Shown here in pieces: positions 25,221-34,373 of a stretch of DNA of 64,000 bases. Under the pieces are notes generated by a model. It did not search any database. It was not told the DNA's origin and saw only the letters and a list, made by a program, of their open reading frames with translations. The stretch spans positions 62,001 to 126,000 of the forward strand of contig NZ_JAEEGC010000007.1 in the NCBI RefSeq assembly GCF_019207025.1, read 5' to 3'. Source of the stretch: Clostridium thailandense (GTDB lineage Bacteria > Bacillota > Clostridia > Clostridiales > Clostridiaceae). The position numbers and the translations under genes were made by a program. Each line of letters starts with the position of its first letter. The stretch's first letter is position 1.

Positions 25221-27201
25221 AGGAGAATACGGATTTGATGAAATATTTAAACCTGGCCTAAATTTTGTTGCAAGCGATAATAATACAAGAGGAAAAAGCT
25301 CTGTTCTTATAGCTATATATTATTGCTTAGGGTTTGAAGAAATTATTGGTGGAGTAAATGAAAAAGTATTAACTTCAGTATATAAAAGTGTAATTGAAGA
25401 TGATGCAGATACATGGCCAGTTTTAGAATCAGGTGCTTTTTTGGAGATTTACAATGGATATGAGAGTATTACGATATTTAGAGCTGCTAAAATGAAAAAT
25501 AGAGATAGCAGATTGGTAACAGTCTATTTTGGTGATTTAGAGCAGATAAAAAACGAGGATATAGGAATGGAAGAATTTTATGTTCATATGAAAAATTCGG
25601 CAACAAATACAAAAGGATTTCATTCTTTTTTGGAAAAATTCCTAAATGTAAAACTTCCTATAGTAACAACATCAGATGATAGCGAAAGGAAATTGTATCT
25701 TCAACTTATTTTTTCATCAATGTTTATTGAACAGAAGCATGGATGGTCAGATATCTTTTCAGGTATGCCATATTTAGGAATAAAGGATGCTAAAAAGCGA
25801 GTTACAGAATTTGTTTTAGGTTTAGATACATTTGAAAATGAGAGAAAAAGAAACCAATTAGTGAGTAAGGAAAGAAATATTAAAGATAAATGGAAAATGC
25901 AATGGCAAGAGCTGATTATTTTACAAGGAAAAGAAGAATGCAAGGTCATAGGTATACCAATATTACCAGAGATTTTAGATGAAGATTTTAATGATAAAGT
26001 AAATGTATTCGAACTTCATGGAAGTCATGATCCTATTGATATATGGATTGAAAGATTAAAAGGTGAATATGAAAGTTTAAAGACAATACGACCTAAAGTA
26101 GTTGATAATTTTGAAGAACTTCAGAATGAGTTGTATGAAACTGAAGAAGTGATTGTAGAAAAGGAATCAGCACTGAATGTATTGCAAGATGAATACAATA
26201 ACCATATTCGGAGTATAGTTAGTTTAAAACAGAATATTGAAGTTATAAAAAATGATATTTCTAATAATAAAGATGCAGAAAAATTACAGAAGTTAGGTAG
26301 TCAATTAGGTTGTCAATCCTCAAATGGAAAATGTCCTGTATGTCATCAGGATATTCAGGATACGCTACTTCCTGGACAGCATCAGTATGAAACCATGAGT
26401 ATAGAACAAAATATAAGACATCTTAATGCACAGAAGAAAATGTTAGAGTATGCTTTAAAGTCACATGAATCTATAAAAGAAGAAATTGATATACAAATCC
26501 AAAAGATAAAAGCCAATATAATAACCTTACAGAGATTAGCTAAATCCATAAGGAATGATTTATATTCTGTAAATGAAGATCTATCAGAAACTGTAATATT
26601 TAGGAGAATGAGTATTGCGCGAAAAATTGAAGATTTGCAGAAATTTAGTATTGAATTGAAAACTATATTGAACAAATTTATGGAAATATCAAGAGATTGG
26701 AAAAAATACTTGGAAGACAAGGAAAGTATGCCAAAAGAAAAATTTTCATTGAGTGATTTAGCTAAAATTCAGTTACTTCAAGATAAATTTAAGTATAACT
26801 TAAAAGAATATAGATATACTAGCACTTCTAATGTAGATAATATAGAAATATCTAAAGAGAATTATTTACCTACGATTGAAGATTTTGATATGAAGTTTGA
26901 TTCTTCTGCAAGTGATAACATAAGGGCAATTTGGGCATATACAATGGCCTTATTGCAGACTTCATTAGCTAAGCAAGGAAATCATTTTGGTTCTTTAATT
27001 TTTGATGAACCAGCTCAACATAGCATTGGAAGTGAAGATATGGAAAAGTTTTTTAAAAGCATTTTGAGTTATGGAGATGCTTGCCAAGTTATAATTGGAA
27101 TCACTGTAAATACTGATGAAATTAAGGATGCAATCGAAAAACTAGAGAAAGACAAGTATCATCTGATTAAGATTGGTAGTAAAGCATTTTTAGCTCAATA
27201 A
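25177..27201 (+). CDS. ABC-three-component system SMC-like ATPase
   Basis: A 674-residue ATPase with an SMC/RecN-like layout. Near the N-terminus NFVASDNNTRGKSSVLIAIY is a Walker A variant. A long coiled coil (about residues 290-560) is interrupted by CPVCHQD, a Rad50 zinc-hook-like Cys-x-x-Cys. The C-terminus has SLIFDEPAQHSIGSEDMEKF (Walker B). In ABC-3C defence systems this ATPase senses invasion and licenses the effector. ATG follows GGAGGA at 6 bases, inside the preceding gene. It ends the operon. Confidence 0.75.
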   Translation: MLMIKRLKVRIKTPKGEYGFDEIFKPGLNFVASDNNTRGKSSVLIAIYYCLGFEEIIGGVNEKVLTSVYKSVIEDDADTWPVLESGAFLEIYNGYESITIFRAAKMKNRDSRLVTVYFGDLEQIKNEDIGMEEFYVHMKNSATNTKGFHSFLEKFLNVKLPIVTTSDDSERKLYLQLIFSSMFIEQKHGWSDIFSGMPYLGIKDAKKRVTEFVLGLDTFENERKRNQLVSKERNIKDKWKMQWQELIILQGKEECKVIGIPILPEILDEDFNDKVNVFELHGSHDPIDIWIERLKGEYESLKTIRPKVVDNFEELQNELYETEEVIVEKESALNVLQDEYNNHIRSIVSLKQNIEVIKNDISNNKDAEKLQKLGSQLGCQSSNGKCPVCHQDIQDTLLPGQHQYETMSIEQNIRHLNAQKKMLEYALKSHESIKEEIDIQIQKIKANIITLQRLAKSIRNDLYSVNEDLSETVIFRRMSIARKIEDLQKFSIELKTILNKFMEISRDWKKYLEDKESMPKEKFSLSDLAKIQLLQDKFKYNLKEYRYTSTSNVDNIEISKENYLPTIEDFDMKFDSSASDNIRAIWAYTMALLQTSLAKQGNHFGSLIFDEPAQHSIGSEDMEKFFKSILSYGDACQVIIGITVNTDEIKDAIEKLEKDKYHLIKIGSKAFLAQ

Positions 27202-27238
27202 AAAAGATTATAATTGAAGTTCTTTAATGGGTATTAAT

Positions 27239-27394
27239 GAAGCAATGGACTAGCTTTTCATCTTCCTCTCCTCAGAAGAAAAGCTGGTCCATTGACATTG
27301 ATTTAAAATGGGATGCTCCGCCCCAAACCTAGGAAGCAAAACTCTGCAGGTCCTATAAGAGCTCCTTTACAGTCGAAGGAAGCTTTGGACAAGC
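27239..27394 (+). repeat. Inverted repeat copy 1 (partner at 37387-37540)
   Basis: Aligned by eye to the reverse complement of 37387-37540 over about 155 bp, with identity near 80 percent. A shared 19-base block (GGGATGCTCCGCCCCAAAC) is identical, as is CTCTGCAGGTC. The first 60 bases fold as a hairpin (CAATGGAC...GTCCATTG). The pair brackets about 10 kb of defence genes. Confidence 0.75.
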
Positions 27395-27525
27395 ATATAG
27401 TGGTAGAAGGTTTTAAAGATGTTTCTAAGACTTAACCGTTTTCAATTTTAACTCTATAATTAAAATTTTATACAACCACAATAAGTTAGTCCAAAGCAAG
27501 AATATAATGGGGAGGCACCCCAAGC

Positions 27526-27665
27526 CCCCTGAAGTATTCTGCTAGGGTCTTTCGCTTGTCTACTTCGCTAAACAAAGGGAGATTTAGCGTAAGTAAAACA
27601 AGCCGTTAAGGCTTGCCTGACTTCGCCAAATCTTTTGTTTAGCAAAATAAACAAGCGTTCAGGGG
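27526..27665. repeat. 140-bp compound palindrome
   Basis: The outer stem is CCCCTGAA (27526-27533) with TTCAGGGG (27658-27665). The middle stem spans CGCTTGT...GCTAAACAAA (from 27553) opposite TTTGTTTAGC...ACAAGCG (to 27657), with few mismatches. An inner hairpin CAAGCC-GTTAA-GGCTTG lies at 27599-27615. It could be a structured RNA, a cruciform or a palindromic element. Confidence 0.7.
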
Positions 27666-27758
27666 AGTATTATTGGGTCCTGCTGGGGGATTCCTTTGAG
27701 GAAACTCAATGTAGTAAGTTTTTTATAATTAGATACTTTTAATTCCGCTTCGCCACAG

Positions 27759-27845
27759 GGGTGGACATGCTCCTAACTCTTGGCCTTAAGTACAAGCATT
27801 AAAATGACTTGTCCTTATAGTCAAGGTTACAAGACAAGTCCACCC
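27759..27845. repeat. Stem-loop with GGGTGGAC arms
   Basis: GGGTGGAC (27759-27766) is complementary to GTCCACCC (27838-27845). Inside, GACTTGTC (27816-27823) pairs with GACAAGTC (27833-27840), so the two stems compete. Confidence 0.5.
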
Positions 27846-28049
27846 TTGCTGGTGTATGAAGAATTTTATTGAAATATAAATTTATTTGTAAATTAAACTA
27901 CTAATATGGTGTTATATGGTATACTTAAATAAGGAATATTCTGACGTGGGAGAAGTTGATTATGTCTATAATCGAGAGTTAATTTAATATAAATTTTATT
28001 GAAAATAAAATGATTTTTATAAATCGTAGAGAAAGGAAGTTTTAATAAC

Positions 28050-29165
28050 ATGAAAATAGTATCATTATTTAATAACAAAGGTGGAGTTGGAAAATCAACT
28101 CTTGGATATCACTTAGGACACGCTTTGAGCGAAATGGGTAAAAGGGTATTACTTGTAGATTTAGATCCACAATGTAATTTAACTATTTCTGGATTAAGCG
28201 AAGAAATGTTACATGGTATTTGGTTAGAAGAAGATCCTTTTATTGATGACTTCGCTGACGCTATTAAAAATGCAGGTGGATTGGGGAAAATTACAAGTAG
28301 TCCTAGGTCAATTCATTTTTTACTTAAACCTGCTGAAGATGGATTAAATGAACTTGAAGAATACCCTAAGCCATTTAGATTATCTAAAAACTTAGATTTA
28401 ATCCCAGGAAGGCTATCTATTCACAAATATGAAAATAAAATTGCTGAGAGGTGGAGTGGTGCATATCAAAGTGATAACCTTAGTATTAGGACCATAACAA
28501 ATATTAGACGTATTTGTGAAAAATATGATGATATATATAGTTATGATTATATTATAATTGATACTTCACCAAGTTTAGGAATACTTAATAAAGTAATAAT
28601 TTCTACTGTTGATGGCTTTTTTATTCCTGCACAACCAGATATGTTTAGTTTATATGGAATTAGAAATATCGGAAATTCACTTGAGCAATGGCAAAAAGAA
28701 TTTAATACAATTTACAGTTTAATTTCCAGTGATAAGAGAAGAAATTTTCCGAACAAATTTGTGCAGTTTATAGGTTACACTATATATAATGCAAAGAAAT
28801 ATACTAAAAAGAAAAATAAATATGACTTAGCAAGTGCACACTATTCTTATGTTAAGAAAATACCAGAAGTAATAGATATGTATATTAACCATGCAAATAG
28901 AGCTGATATTTGTAATATAATGGATCCAATTGGTGAAAAAGCAGTTATGCATACTCATAATACATTTCCTTCAGTTGCTCAAGCATTAAAGTGTCCTATG
29001 TGGAATATCCCAGAAGTTTATCATAATCTTCAAGCTCAAAATCAAACATATTTAGCTGAAATGGAATTAGAAGTAAACAGTGGTCATTTTCCAGGTTATA
29101 GAGCTACCAGAAATCAATACATAGAATTTGCTAAAGATTTTATTAAGAGAGCTGAGGTACTATAA
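28050..29165 (+). CDS. ParA/MinD-like ATPase paired with RelA/SpoT protein
   Basis: A 371-residue ParA/Soj-type ATPase. It has the deviant Walker A NNKGGVGKST at about residues 9-18, LLVDLDPQCNLTISG and YDYIIIDTSPSLGILN (Walker B). The C-terminal 120 residues are not typical of partition ParA. There is no ParB partner; instead a RelA/SpoT-domain gene starts at the very next base after the stop, so the two form one unit. A role as sensor or switch for a nucleotide-modifying effector is inference. Confidence 0.8.
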   Translation: MKIVSLFNNKGGVGKSTLGYHLGHALSEMGKRVLLVDLDPQCNLTISGLSEEMLHGIWLEEDPFIDDFADAIKNAGGLGKITSSPRSIHFLLKPAEDGLNELEEYPKPFRLSKNLDLIPGRLSIHKYENKIAERWSGAYQSDNLSIRTITNIRRICEKYDDIYSYDYIIIDTSPSLGILNKVIISTVDGFFIPAQPDMFSLYGIRNIGNSLEQWQKEFNTIYSLISSDKRRNFPNKFVQFIGYTIYNAKKYTKKKNKYDLASAHYSYVKKIPEVIDMYINHANRADICNIMDPIGEKAVMHTHNTFPSVAQALKCPMWNIPEVYHNLQAQNQTYLAEMELEVNSGHFPGYRATRNQYIEFAKDFIKRAEVL

Positions 29166-29858
29166 ATGAAAAATGATATAAATGAACAGGCAATAATAGA
29201 TTTTTATACAGACCAATGGAATAGTTATGAGTTAAAGGGATTTTTAGGACAAGTACAATTTTTTTTCAATGAAAACCCTTATTTGAATAAGAAACCTTTT
29301 CCAATAATACATTCAGTTAAGTCAAGATTTAAAGATACTGAGCATTTAAGAGATAAGATTAGACGTAAAGCTCAAAAAGGTCAGATAGTAACAAAAGAAA
29401 ACTTATTTGAAGAGATAAATGACTTAATTGGAATCAGGGTTTTATATCTTTATCAAGACCAATTTAAAGATATTCACGAACAAATAATTAAAAAAGTAAA
29501 CGAAGTTGGTGATTGGTGCTTTGTTGAAGAACCTAAAGCCTATACTTGGGATCCAGAATCCAAGCAATATTATGAAAAATTAAGTATAAGAACAGAATTG
29601 AGAGAAACTTACTATACTAGTGTTCACTATATAGTAAAACCTAATAATGATATTAGCAGTGTTTGTTGCGAAATACAAGTTAGAACTTTGTTTGAGGAAA
29701 TTTGGGGGGAAATAGACCATACTATAAATTATCCTCATCCGACAGAAAGTATTGCTTGTAGAGAACAGTTACGTGTACTGTCAAAATTAGTTTCAACAGG
29801 AACTCGTTTAGCTGATTCAATATTCAGAAGTCACAATGAGGCAAAGACTAGAAATTAA
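29166..29858 (+). CDS. RelA/SpoT synthetase-domain protein
   Basis: A 230-residue protein with a single RelA/SpoT nucleotidyltransferase domain (about residues 40-205). Motifs match synthetases: HSVKSRFKDTEHLRDKIRRK, NDLIGIRVLYLYQDQ (the aspartate), YYTSVHYIV and EIQVRTLFEEIWGEIDHT. There is no hydrolase, TGS or ACT domain. It could make (p)ppGpp or (p)ppApp, or pyrophosphorylate tRNA like toxSAS toxins. Its place in a defence island behind a ParA-like ATPase favours an abortive-infection role (inference). Confidence 0.82.
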   Translation: MKNDINEQAIIDFYTDQWNSYELKGFLGQVQFFFNENPYLNKKPFPIIHSVKSRFKDTEHLRDKIRRKAQKGQIVTKENLFEEINDLIGIRVLYLYQDQFKDIHEQIIKKVNEVGDWCFVEEPKAYTWDPESKQYYEKLSIRTELRETYYTSVHYIVKPNNDISSVCCEIQVRTLFEEIWGEIDHTINYPHPTESIACREQLRVLSKLVSTGTRLADSIFRSHNEAKTRN

Positions 29859-29903
29859 TTAATACACTGAAAGTTAACTGTCTATCAGCCTAATAATAGG
29901 AAG

Positions 29904-29954
29904 CTGCTAATAAATTTTACATAGTAAATTATATACACTATGTAAAAATAGCAG
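29904..29954. terminator. Hairpin after RelA/SpoT gene
   Basis: TTTTACATAGT (29915-29925) pairs with ACTATGTAAAA (29937-29947). An outer CTGCTA/TAGCAG pair (29904-29909, 29949-29954) closes the stem. There is no long T run, so it may be an operator or a processing stem rather than a terminator. Confidence 0.6.
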
Positions 29955-30032
29955 ATTTGAATAACAACATAGAATATTTAACTAATGATGAAGTAACTAA
30001 ATAAGTTAGCTAACGAGAGGAGAAGAAAGGCA

Positions 30033-31319
30033 ATGAAATTATTACTTGATTTAATCGGAAATTTAAGCTCTTTTGCTACATTGCATTCATGGATAAAAGA
30101 ACAGTACAAAAGTAGAACTTCTAAAGTCAATATGCATAAATTAGATAATATTGATTTGAAAATTAGGGAGAAAATATTAAGAGAAATAAAAGGAGAGTAT
30201 GATATAGAAAAGCTAGATGATTTTGTAGCAAAGCATTCATTGAATTTTAAAAATAGAGGACTATCTATATTGTTTTCAGAAGACGAGAGAAAAGAGACGA
30301 TAGGGGATTATATTAAGAAAAATTCAGCATGTGATAAAGACAAAACAGCTAATATATTGAATGAATATTTTGATTTACTTAATGAATATTTGTTTAAGAA
30401 TTTGTCGTTTGAGACTAAATTTTTAAAAAAGTGTATAAATGATGAGGGCGAACATATTATTGAAACCATTGAAGAAATATTGGATGACAAACTAAAATGT
30501 GAAAATATATATAAAGATGTACCATATAGCCAAGCAATTATCAGCAGGTGTAATTCAATTAACTCATTACTGCTTAATAATATGAGTATAGATTTATGGA
30601 GAAAGTCGGTTGATACAGATTATTTAGCAGCTGATAATTTAGCAAATGTATTCTTACGGGTTGAAAAACTGTTGCAAAGCTTTAACATAGATAAGTTTGA
30701 TCGACTGTCCGGAAATAGTTCTAATGAACCAATTGAATCACTAATGCAGTTTGTATTAACATCTGCATCTGATTTTTCAGTAGAATTAAATGAATATTAT
30801 AATAAGGTAATAATTCCGACAGTTAATTGTATTAATGGTTATGAAGATAAAGACAAAGATTTTCATATGTCTATTGGTGCATTAGGATTATATAATGATA
30901 ATTCTGATGAAAAAATATATAGATGTGTTATGAATAATTTGTTGACATTCTTTACAAAAGTGTGTGATGTACTTAGTGAGCTGTGGAAAGATAAAAATTA
31001 TGAATATATAGAAAATATCGTTAGCAATGAAATGCATAAATATATTTACCATCGTATAAAATATCATTTTGACGATAAAAGCAAATTAATGTTAAAAATG
31101 ATTTATGATAGAAATTTAATATTAGATACAGATCTGGCTAATGAATTTGGTTATAATATATCTTATGTAAGAAAAACATTATATAGTGCAACAAAAGCAT
31201 TTCTAGGATATAAATACAATGATAAGAAATCAACAAAGTTATATATAGATGGAGCCTATAGGGCAACCATCAAAAAATACTATAATGAGTTATTTAATGG
31301 GGTGGCATATGAAGAATAG
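30033..31319 (+). CDS. Uncharacterised 428-residue protein, first of a two-gene unit
   Basis: Not recognised. The protein is mostly helical and charged. The last 100 residues include MIYDRNLILDTDLANEFGYN, then ISYVRKTLYSATKAFL, which looks like a helix-turn-helix. There is no signal peptide or clear membrane segment. It overlaps the next gene by 11 bases, so the two proteins probably act together. Neighbours on both sides are defence-type genes, which suggests but does not prove a defence role. The ribosome site is GAGAGGAG. Confidence 0.7.
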   Translation: MKLLLDLIGNLSSFATLHSWIKEQYKSRTSKVNMHKLDNIDLKIREKILREIKGEYDIEKLDDFVAKHSLNFKNRGLSILFSEDERKETIGDYIKKNSACDKDKTANILNEYFDLLNEYLFKNLSFETKFLKKCINDEGEHIIETIEEILDDKLKCENIYKDVPYSQAIISRCNSINSLLLNNMSIDLWRKSVDTDYLAADNLANVFLRVEKLLQSFNIDKFDRLSGNSSNEPIESLMQFVLTSASDFSVELNEYYNKVIIPTVNCINGYEDKDKDFHMSIGALGLYNDNSDEKIYRCVMNNLLTFFTKVCDVLSELWKDKNYEYIENIVSNEMHKYIYHRIKYHFDDKSKLMLKMIYDRNLILDTDLANEFGYNISYVRKTLYSATKAFLGYKYNDKKSTKLYIDGAYRATIKKYYNELFNGVAYEE

Positions 31320-31914
31320 ATTTGTAAAGGTATGGGATGACCGTAGATTTGGGTATATGAAATATATAGTATTAGAGGTTGAAAAAAACGACAAATTTTT
31401 GCTAGAAGCTGGTTTTGATCCAGGATATAAATTTATTATTCAAGCAGTTTATGATCGGGTAGGTGCTGCTGGAGGGCATGAATTTAATCCTTATTATGGT
31501 GAAAGAGTACGTAAAATAAGTCATAAAATAAATAGTACAGAAGCAGATGTATTAGGTTTTTATCTGCAGAATGTAGATAATATATATGACATTCCTAATA
31601 CATTATATACAGAGAATATTTGGAATGTAGTTCGTACGGATGGGTATTGCGAAGAAGATGATGACTATGATGCAGAAAATTGTTATAAAGTATTGTTAGC
31701 AAGTTTACTTGATACTAATAAAGCTAGCGATTGTCTTTTTATTGACAAAGAAACTTTAGAAGTTGTTTCAGGCACATTGTATGATCATGAACGATCAATC
31801 ACTAAATATTTATGGAGTTCGTGTGAGGAACTTCCTGATGAGTTATTGGAAGAAGTAAAGGAGAAAAACAGTAATCATTACTTTGGTAAGGTTTACAATT
31901 TGATGGATGAGTAA
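31309..31914 (+). CDS. Uncharacterised 201-residue protein, second of a two-gene unit
   Basis: Not recognised. It starts MKNRFVKVWDDRRFGYMKYI and has a mixed alpha/beta, acidic composition; EEDDDYDAENCYKVLLASLL is a notable acidic patch. The start at 31309 follows GGGGTGG inside the upstream gene, while an in-frame ATG at 31249 has no ribosome site and would overlap more. Function is unknown; it is coupled to 30033-31319. Confidence 0.68.
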   Translation: MKNRFVKVWDDRRFGYMKYIVLEVEKNDKFLLEAGFDPGYKFIIQAVYDRVGAAGGHEFNPYYGERVRKISHKINSTEADVLGFYLQNVDNIYDIPNTLYTENIWNVVRTDGYCEEDDDYDAENCYKVLLASLLDTNKASDCLFIDKETLEVVSGTLYDHERSITKYLWSSCEELPDELLEEVKEKNSNHYFGKVYNLMDE

Positions 31915-32145
31915 TTGAACGTCAGTATATATCGAAAATAGAGTTAATAAATTATAGTTGAAGACTTCTTAATTATCTATAAAATTGGACATGTTGAATT
32001 TATACCAATTTGACTAATAACTGAAAACTAAGATGCTCGATAAAAAAGTAGAAGTCGTTTAGCTGAAAAACTCTCGTGTATCATTAATGACAAAAGGTAT
32101 GAGATTGAAGTAGTAGTAATTTACATTAAGGGAGATATAAGAATT

Positions 32146-33351
32146 ATGAATATTTTGGTTGTTGGAAATGGTTTTGATTTGGCACATGGGTTGCCAACAA
32201 AGTATAGCGATTTTTTAGAATTTGCGAAAAAAATTGAAATTACAAGTTCATGGCAAGGTAACAAGGAAGCTTATATAAACAAACATATTAAAATGTGGGA
32301 GACTAATAATGAAGTGCGTGAATATGTAATTAAAGCATTTGAAACAAGAAAAGTGGTTCTTAATAATAATACAATGAATTCTCAACCATATATACAAGAA
32401 TTATATGATAATATTAAGGATAACGTTTGGCTTAAGTATTTTTATAATGAATATACAAAGGTGAAATCTATAGGAATACACTGGATAGATTTTGAAAGTG
32501 AAATTAAAAGAATTATAAAAAGTTTTGATAATCAGTGCAATACAAAGTATGACATGATAGGAAAGAAACGGTTTGAAAATGATGAACTAAAGAATTTTTA
32601 CTCTGTTAATTATTCTATATTAAACGAGTATCTAGATAAAAAACGATATAATGATTTAATAAATAAATTAGAGAATGATTTAAATTGTCTAATTCGATGT
32701 TTGGAGATCTATCTTGAAGATTGTGTTGGGCAAATTAATACAGTTTGTTTATCACCAGACATTAAAAGTATATCAATAGATAACGTATTAAGCTTTAATT
32801 ATACTAATACATACGAGAAAATTTATGATATTTCCAATAATACTAATTATCATTTTATTCATGGTAAAACAAACATTTCTACAAAGGGAAACAATATGGT
32901 GCTTGGTATTAATGAGTACTTACCTAATGAATTAAGAAATGTTGATACAGATTATATTGTTTTTAAAAAATATTATCAACGAATAATAAAAGGAACTGGA
33001 AACGAATACAGAGTGTGGTTAAAATTTATAAAAGATGAATATGAGGAACACCTTGAAAATTGTAAAAAAACATCAAATTTTTGCAACTTATCAATTCCAT
33101 CTAAACCATATGATATCCATAATGTTTATATTTTTGGTCACTCATTAGATATGACGGATAAGGATATCTTAAAAGATTTAATATTGAGTCCTAATGTTGT
33201 AACAACTATTTTTTATAAAGATAAAAATCAACAAAGCCAGCAAATTGCTAATTTAGTGAAAGTAATTACCGAATTTGAATTGATTGAGAGGACAAGCAGT
33301 GCTGATCAGTCAATTATTTTTAAACAACAAAATGATATGATAAAAGAGTAA
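32146..33351 (+). CDS. abiH: AbiH-family abortive infection protein
   Basis: A 401-residue protein with the AbiH signature near the N-terminus, ILVVGNGFDLAHGLPTKYSD, a nucleotide-binding-like Gly-rich motif. The C-terminal half has SFNYTNTYEKIYD, FIHGK and VYIFGHSLDMTDKDIL, the other conserved AbiH blocks (similar to SIR2-like folds). AbiH was first described as a lactococcal phage-abortive protein. ATG follows AAGGGAG after a gene-free spacer of about 230 bases. A small acidic protein gene follows at 42 bases. Confidence 0.88.
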   Translation: MNILVVGNGFDLAHGLPTKYSDFLEFAKKIEITSSWQGNKEAYINKHIKMWETNNEVREYVIKAFETRKVVLNNNTMNSQPYIQELYDNIKDNVWLKYFYNEYTKVKSIGIHWIDFESEIKRIIKSFDNQCNTKYDMIGKKRFENDELKNFYSVNYSILNEYLDKKRYNDLINKLENDLNCLIRCLEIYLEDCVGQINTVCLSPDIKSISIDNVLSFNYTNTYEKIYDISNNTNYHFIHGKTNISTKGNNMVLGINEYLPNELRNVDTDYIVFKKYYQRIIKGTGNEYRVWLKFIKDEYEEHLENCKKTSNFCNLSIPSKPYDIHNVYIFGHSLDMTDKDILKDLILSPNVVTTIFYKDKNQQSQQIANLVKVITEFELIERTSSADQSIIFKQQNDMIKE

Positions 33352-33393
33352 TATAAAATTTGTTATGTTTTTATATTTGTGGAAGAGAATAAA

Positions 33394-33663
33394 ATGGATG
33401 AGTTAGAAGAGTATTCTGATAATAATGTATTTAGGGACATGTTTGTAGAAGATGATGAAAACTATACTGAGGAAGATTGTGATCAAGATTTTGAAGAGTT
33501 AACAATCGAATTATGTGAAGAAGATTATAAAGATGATTACGATGCTCAACCTAAATTTAAAATCTCAGACGATGTTCAAAAATACATGAATGAAACAGAT
33601 TTAACATTTGATGAAGCTGTTAATGTGTTATGTATAAATTATGATGAAGAATATGATTATTAA
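33394..33663 (+). CDS. Very acidic 89-residue protein next to abiH
   Basis: Not recognised by family. 34 of 89 residues are Asp or Glu against 5 basic ones. Acidic runs such as EDDENYTEEDCDQDFEEL are followed by a basic-flanked segment KFKISDDVQKYMNETDLTFD. This could be a DNA mimic, an antitoxin-like partner of AbiH or a nucleic-acid-mimic inhibitor. Start ATG 33394 follows GGAAGAG; an upstream in-frame GTG (33379) has no site. Confidence 0.6.
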   Translation: MDELEEYSDNNVFRDMFVEDDENYTEEDCDQDFEELTIELCEEDYKDDYDAQPKFKISDDVQKYMNETDLTFDEAVNVLCINYDEEYDY

Positions 33664-33801
33664 TTGTAATATAAATTAATTTGATATACTTAGAGAATTT
33701 GATTGCTGCCCAATGATGATATAATACATCGGATTATATCAAATTGAATTTCGCGATATTTTTATATAGCGATACCAAGAGTTTATGAAATAATTATAAT
33801 A

Positions 33802-33847
33802 AAGAAAAAATAGGAAGCAATAACTATAATAGTTTCCTATTTTTCTT
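33802..33847. terminator. Bidirectional terminator
   Basis: AAGAAAAAATAGGAA (33802-33816) pairs with TTTCCTATTTTTCTT (33833-33847). A- and T-rich arms on both sides suit the convergent genes at 33394-33663 (+) and 33980-34360 (-). Confidence 0.8.
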
Positions 33848-33979
33848 AAATTTGTATTCTTTAATTCTCTAGAGACTCAAAAGTTACTTAAATACACAAT
33901 GAGCGGATACTACCAATTTGAAATATCTGTAATATAGTACTTCTCCAAAAAAAATTCTATATTTTGCACTATAATTTTA

Positions 33980-34360
33980 TTAAGACATTTCATCCTCAAA
34001 TGGTGGTAATTCTAATGGTTGAACATTCATTATAGTAGTAATATCTTTAATCATCTTTCTAGAGCGTCCTAATAAATCAGGTAAACAAAGTTTCGAAAAA
34101 GTCTCGTCAAAATCCTCTCTTTTTTCTATAATGAAATGAATCATATTTGCAATTTCGATTTTAAATTTAAAATTATCATCTTCATCTTTAATGTTAAATT
34201 TAAAATTTATTAAAAATTTATCGCTTTCAGTTTGAGAGTTCATAATTGTTGTATCAACTTCTACAGAAAATTTAATATTTACATCCTTTTTTCCTAAGAT
34301 ATTTTCATGAAATCTTAAATCTGTTATTCTATTACTAATAAATTTATATTTCGCTTCCAT
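33980..34360 (-). CDS. SecB-like chaperone protein
   Basis: A 126-residue protein with a SecB-like fold signature. The C-terminal segment LPDLLGRSRKMIKDITTIMN, then VQPLELPPFEDEM, has the order P-LL-R...I..IT....PL.LPP of SecB. The beta-rich N-terminus (KYKFISNRITDLRFHENILG) fits too. SecB-like chaperones outside secretion operons usually belong to toxin-antitoxin-chaperone modules. It is the last gene of a minus-strand three-gene operon. The start is set by AAAGGAGA upstream of MEAKYKF; longer in-frame starts lie before that site. Confidence 0.7.
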   Translation of the reverse strand: MEAKYKFISNRITDLRFHENILGKKDVNIKFSVEVDTTIMNSQTESDKFLINFKFNIKDEDDNFKFKIEIANMIHFIIEKREDFDETFSKLCLPDLLGRSRKMIKDITTIMNVQPLELPPFEDEMS

Positions 34361-34373
34361 TATTATTTCTCCT

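Larger units (their letters stand above)
27202..28049. other. 848-bp non-coding, palindrome-rich spacer
   Basis: No convincing gene was found. It is more GC-rich than its neighbours and carries several secondary-structure elements listed separately: a 156-bp segment that recurs inverted at 37387-37540, a compound palindrome at 27526-27665 and a stem at 27759-27845. The ribosome site GAAAGGAAG just before 28050 belongs to the next gene. Confidence 0.6.

Noticed and set aside
28050-29165. Plasmid partition ParA
   Set aside because: There is no ParB gene and the direct partner is a RelA/SpoT-domain gene; the C-terminus is atypical.
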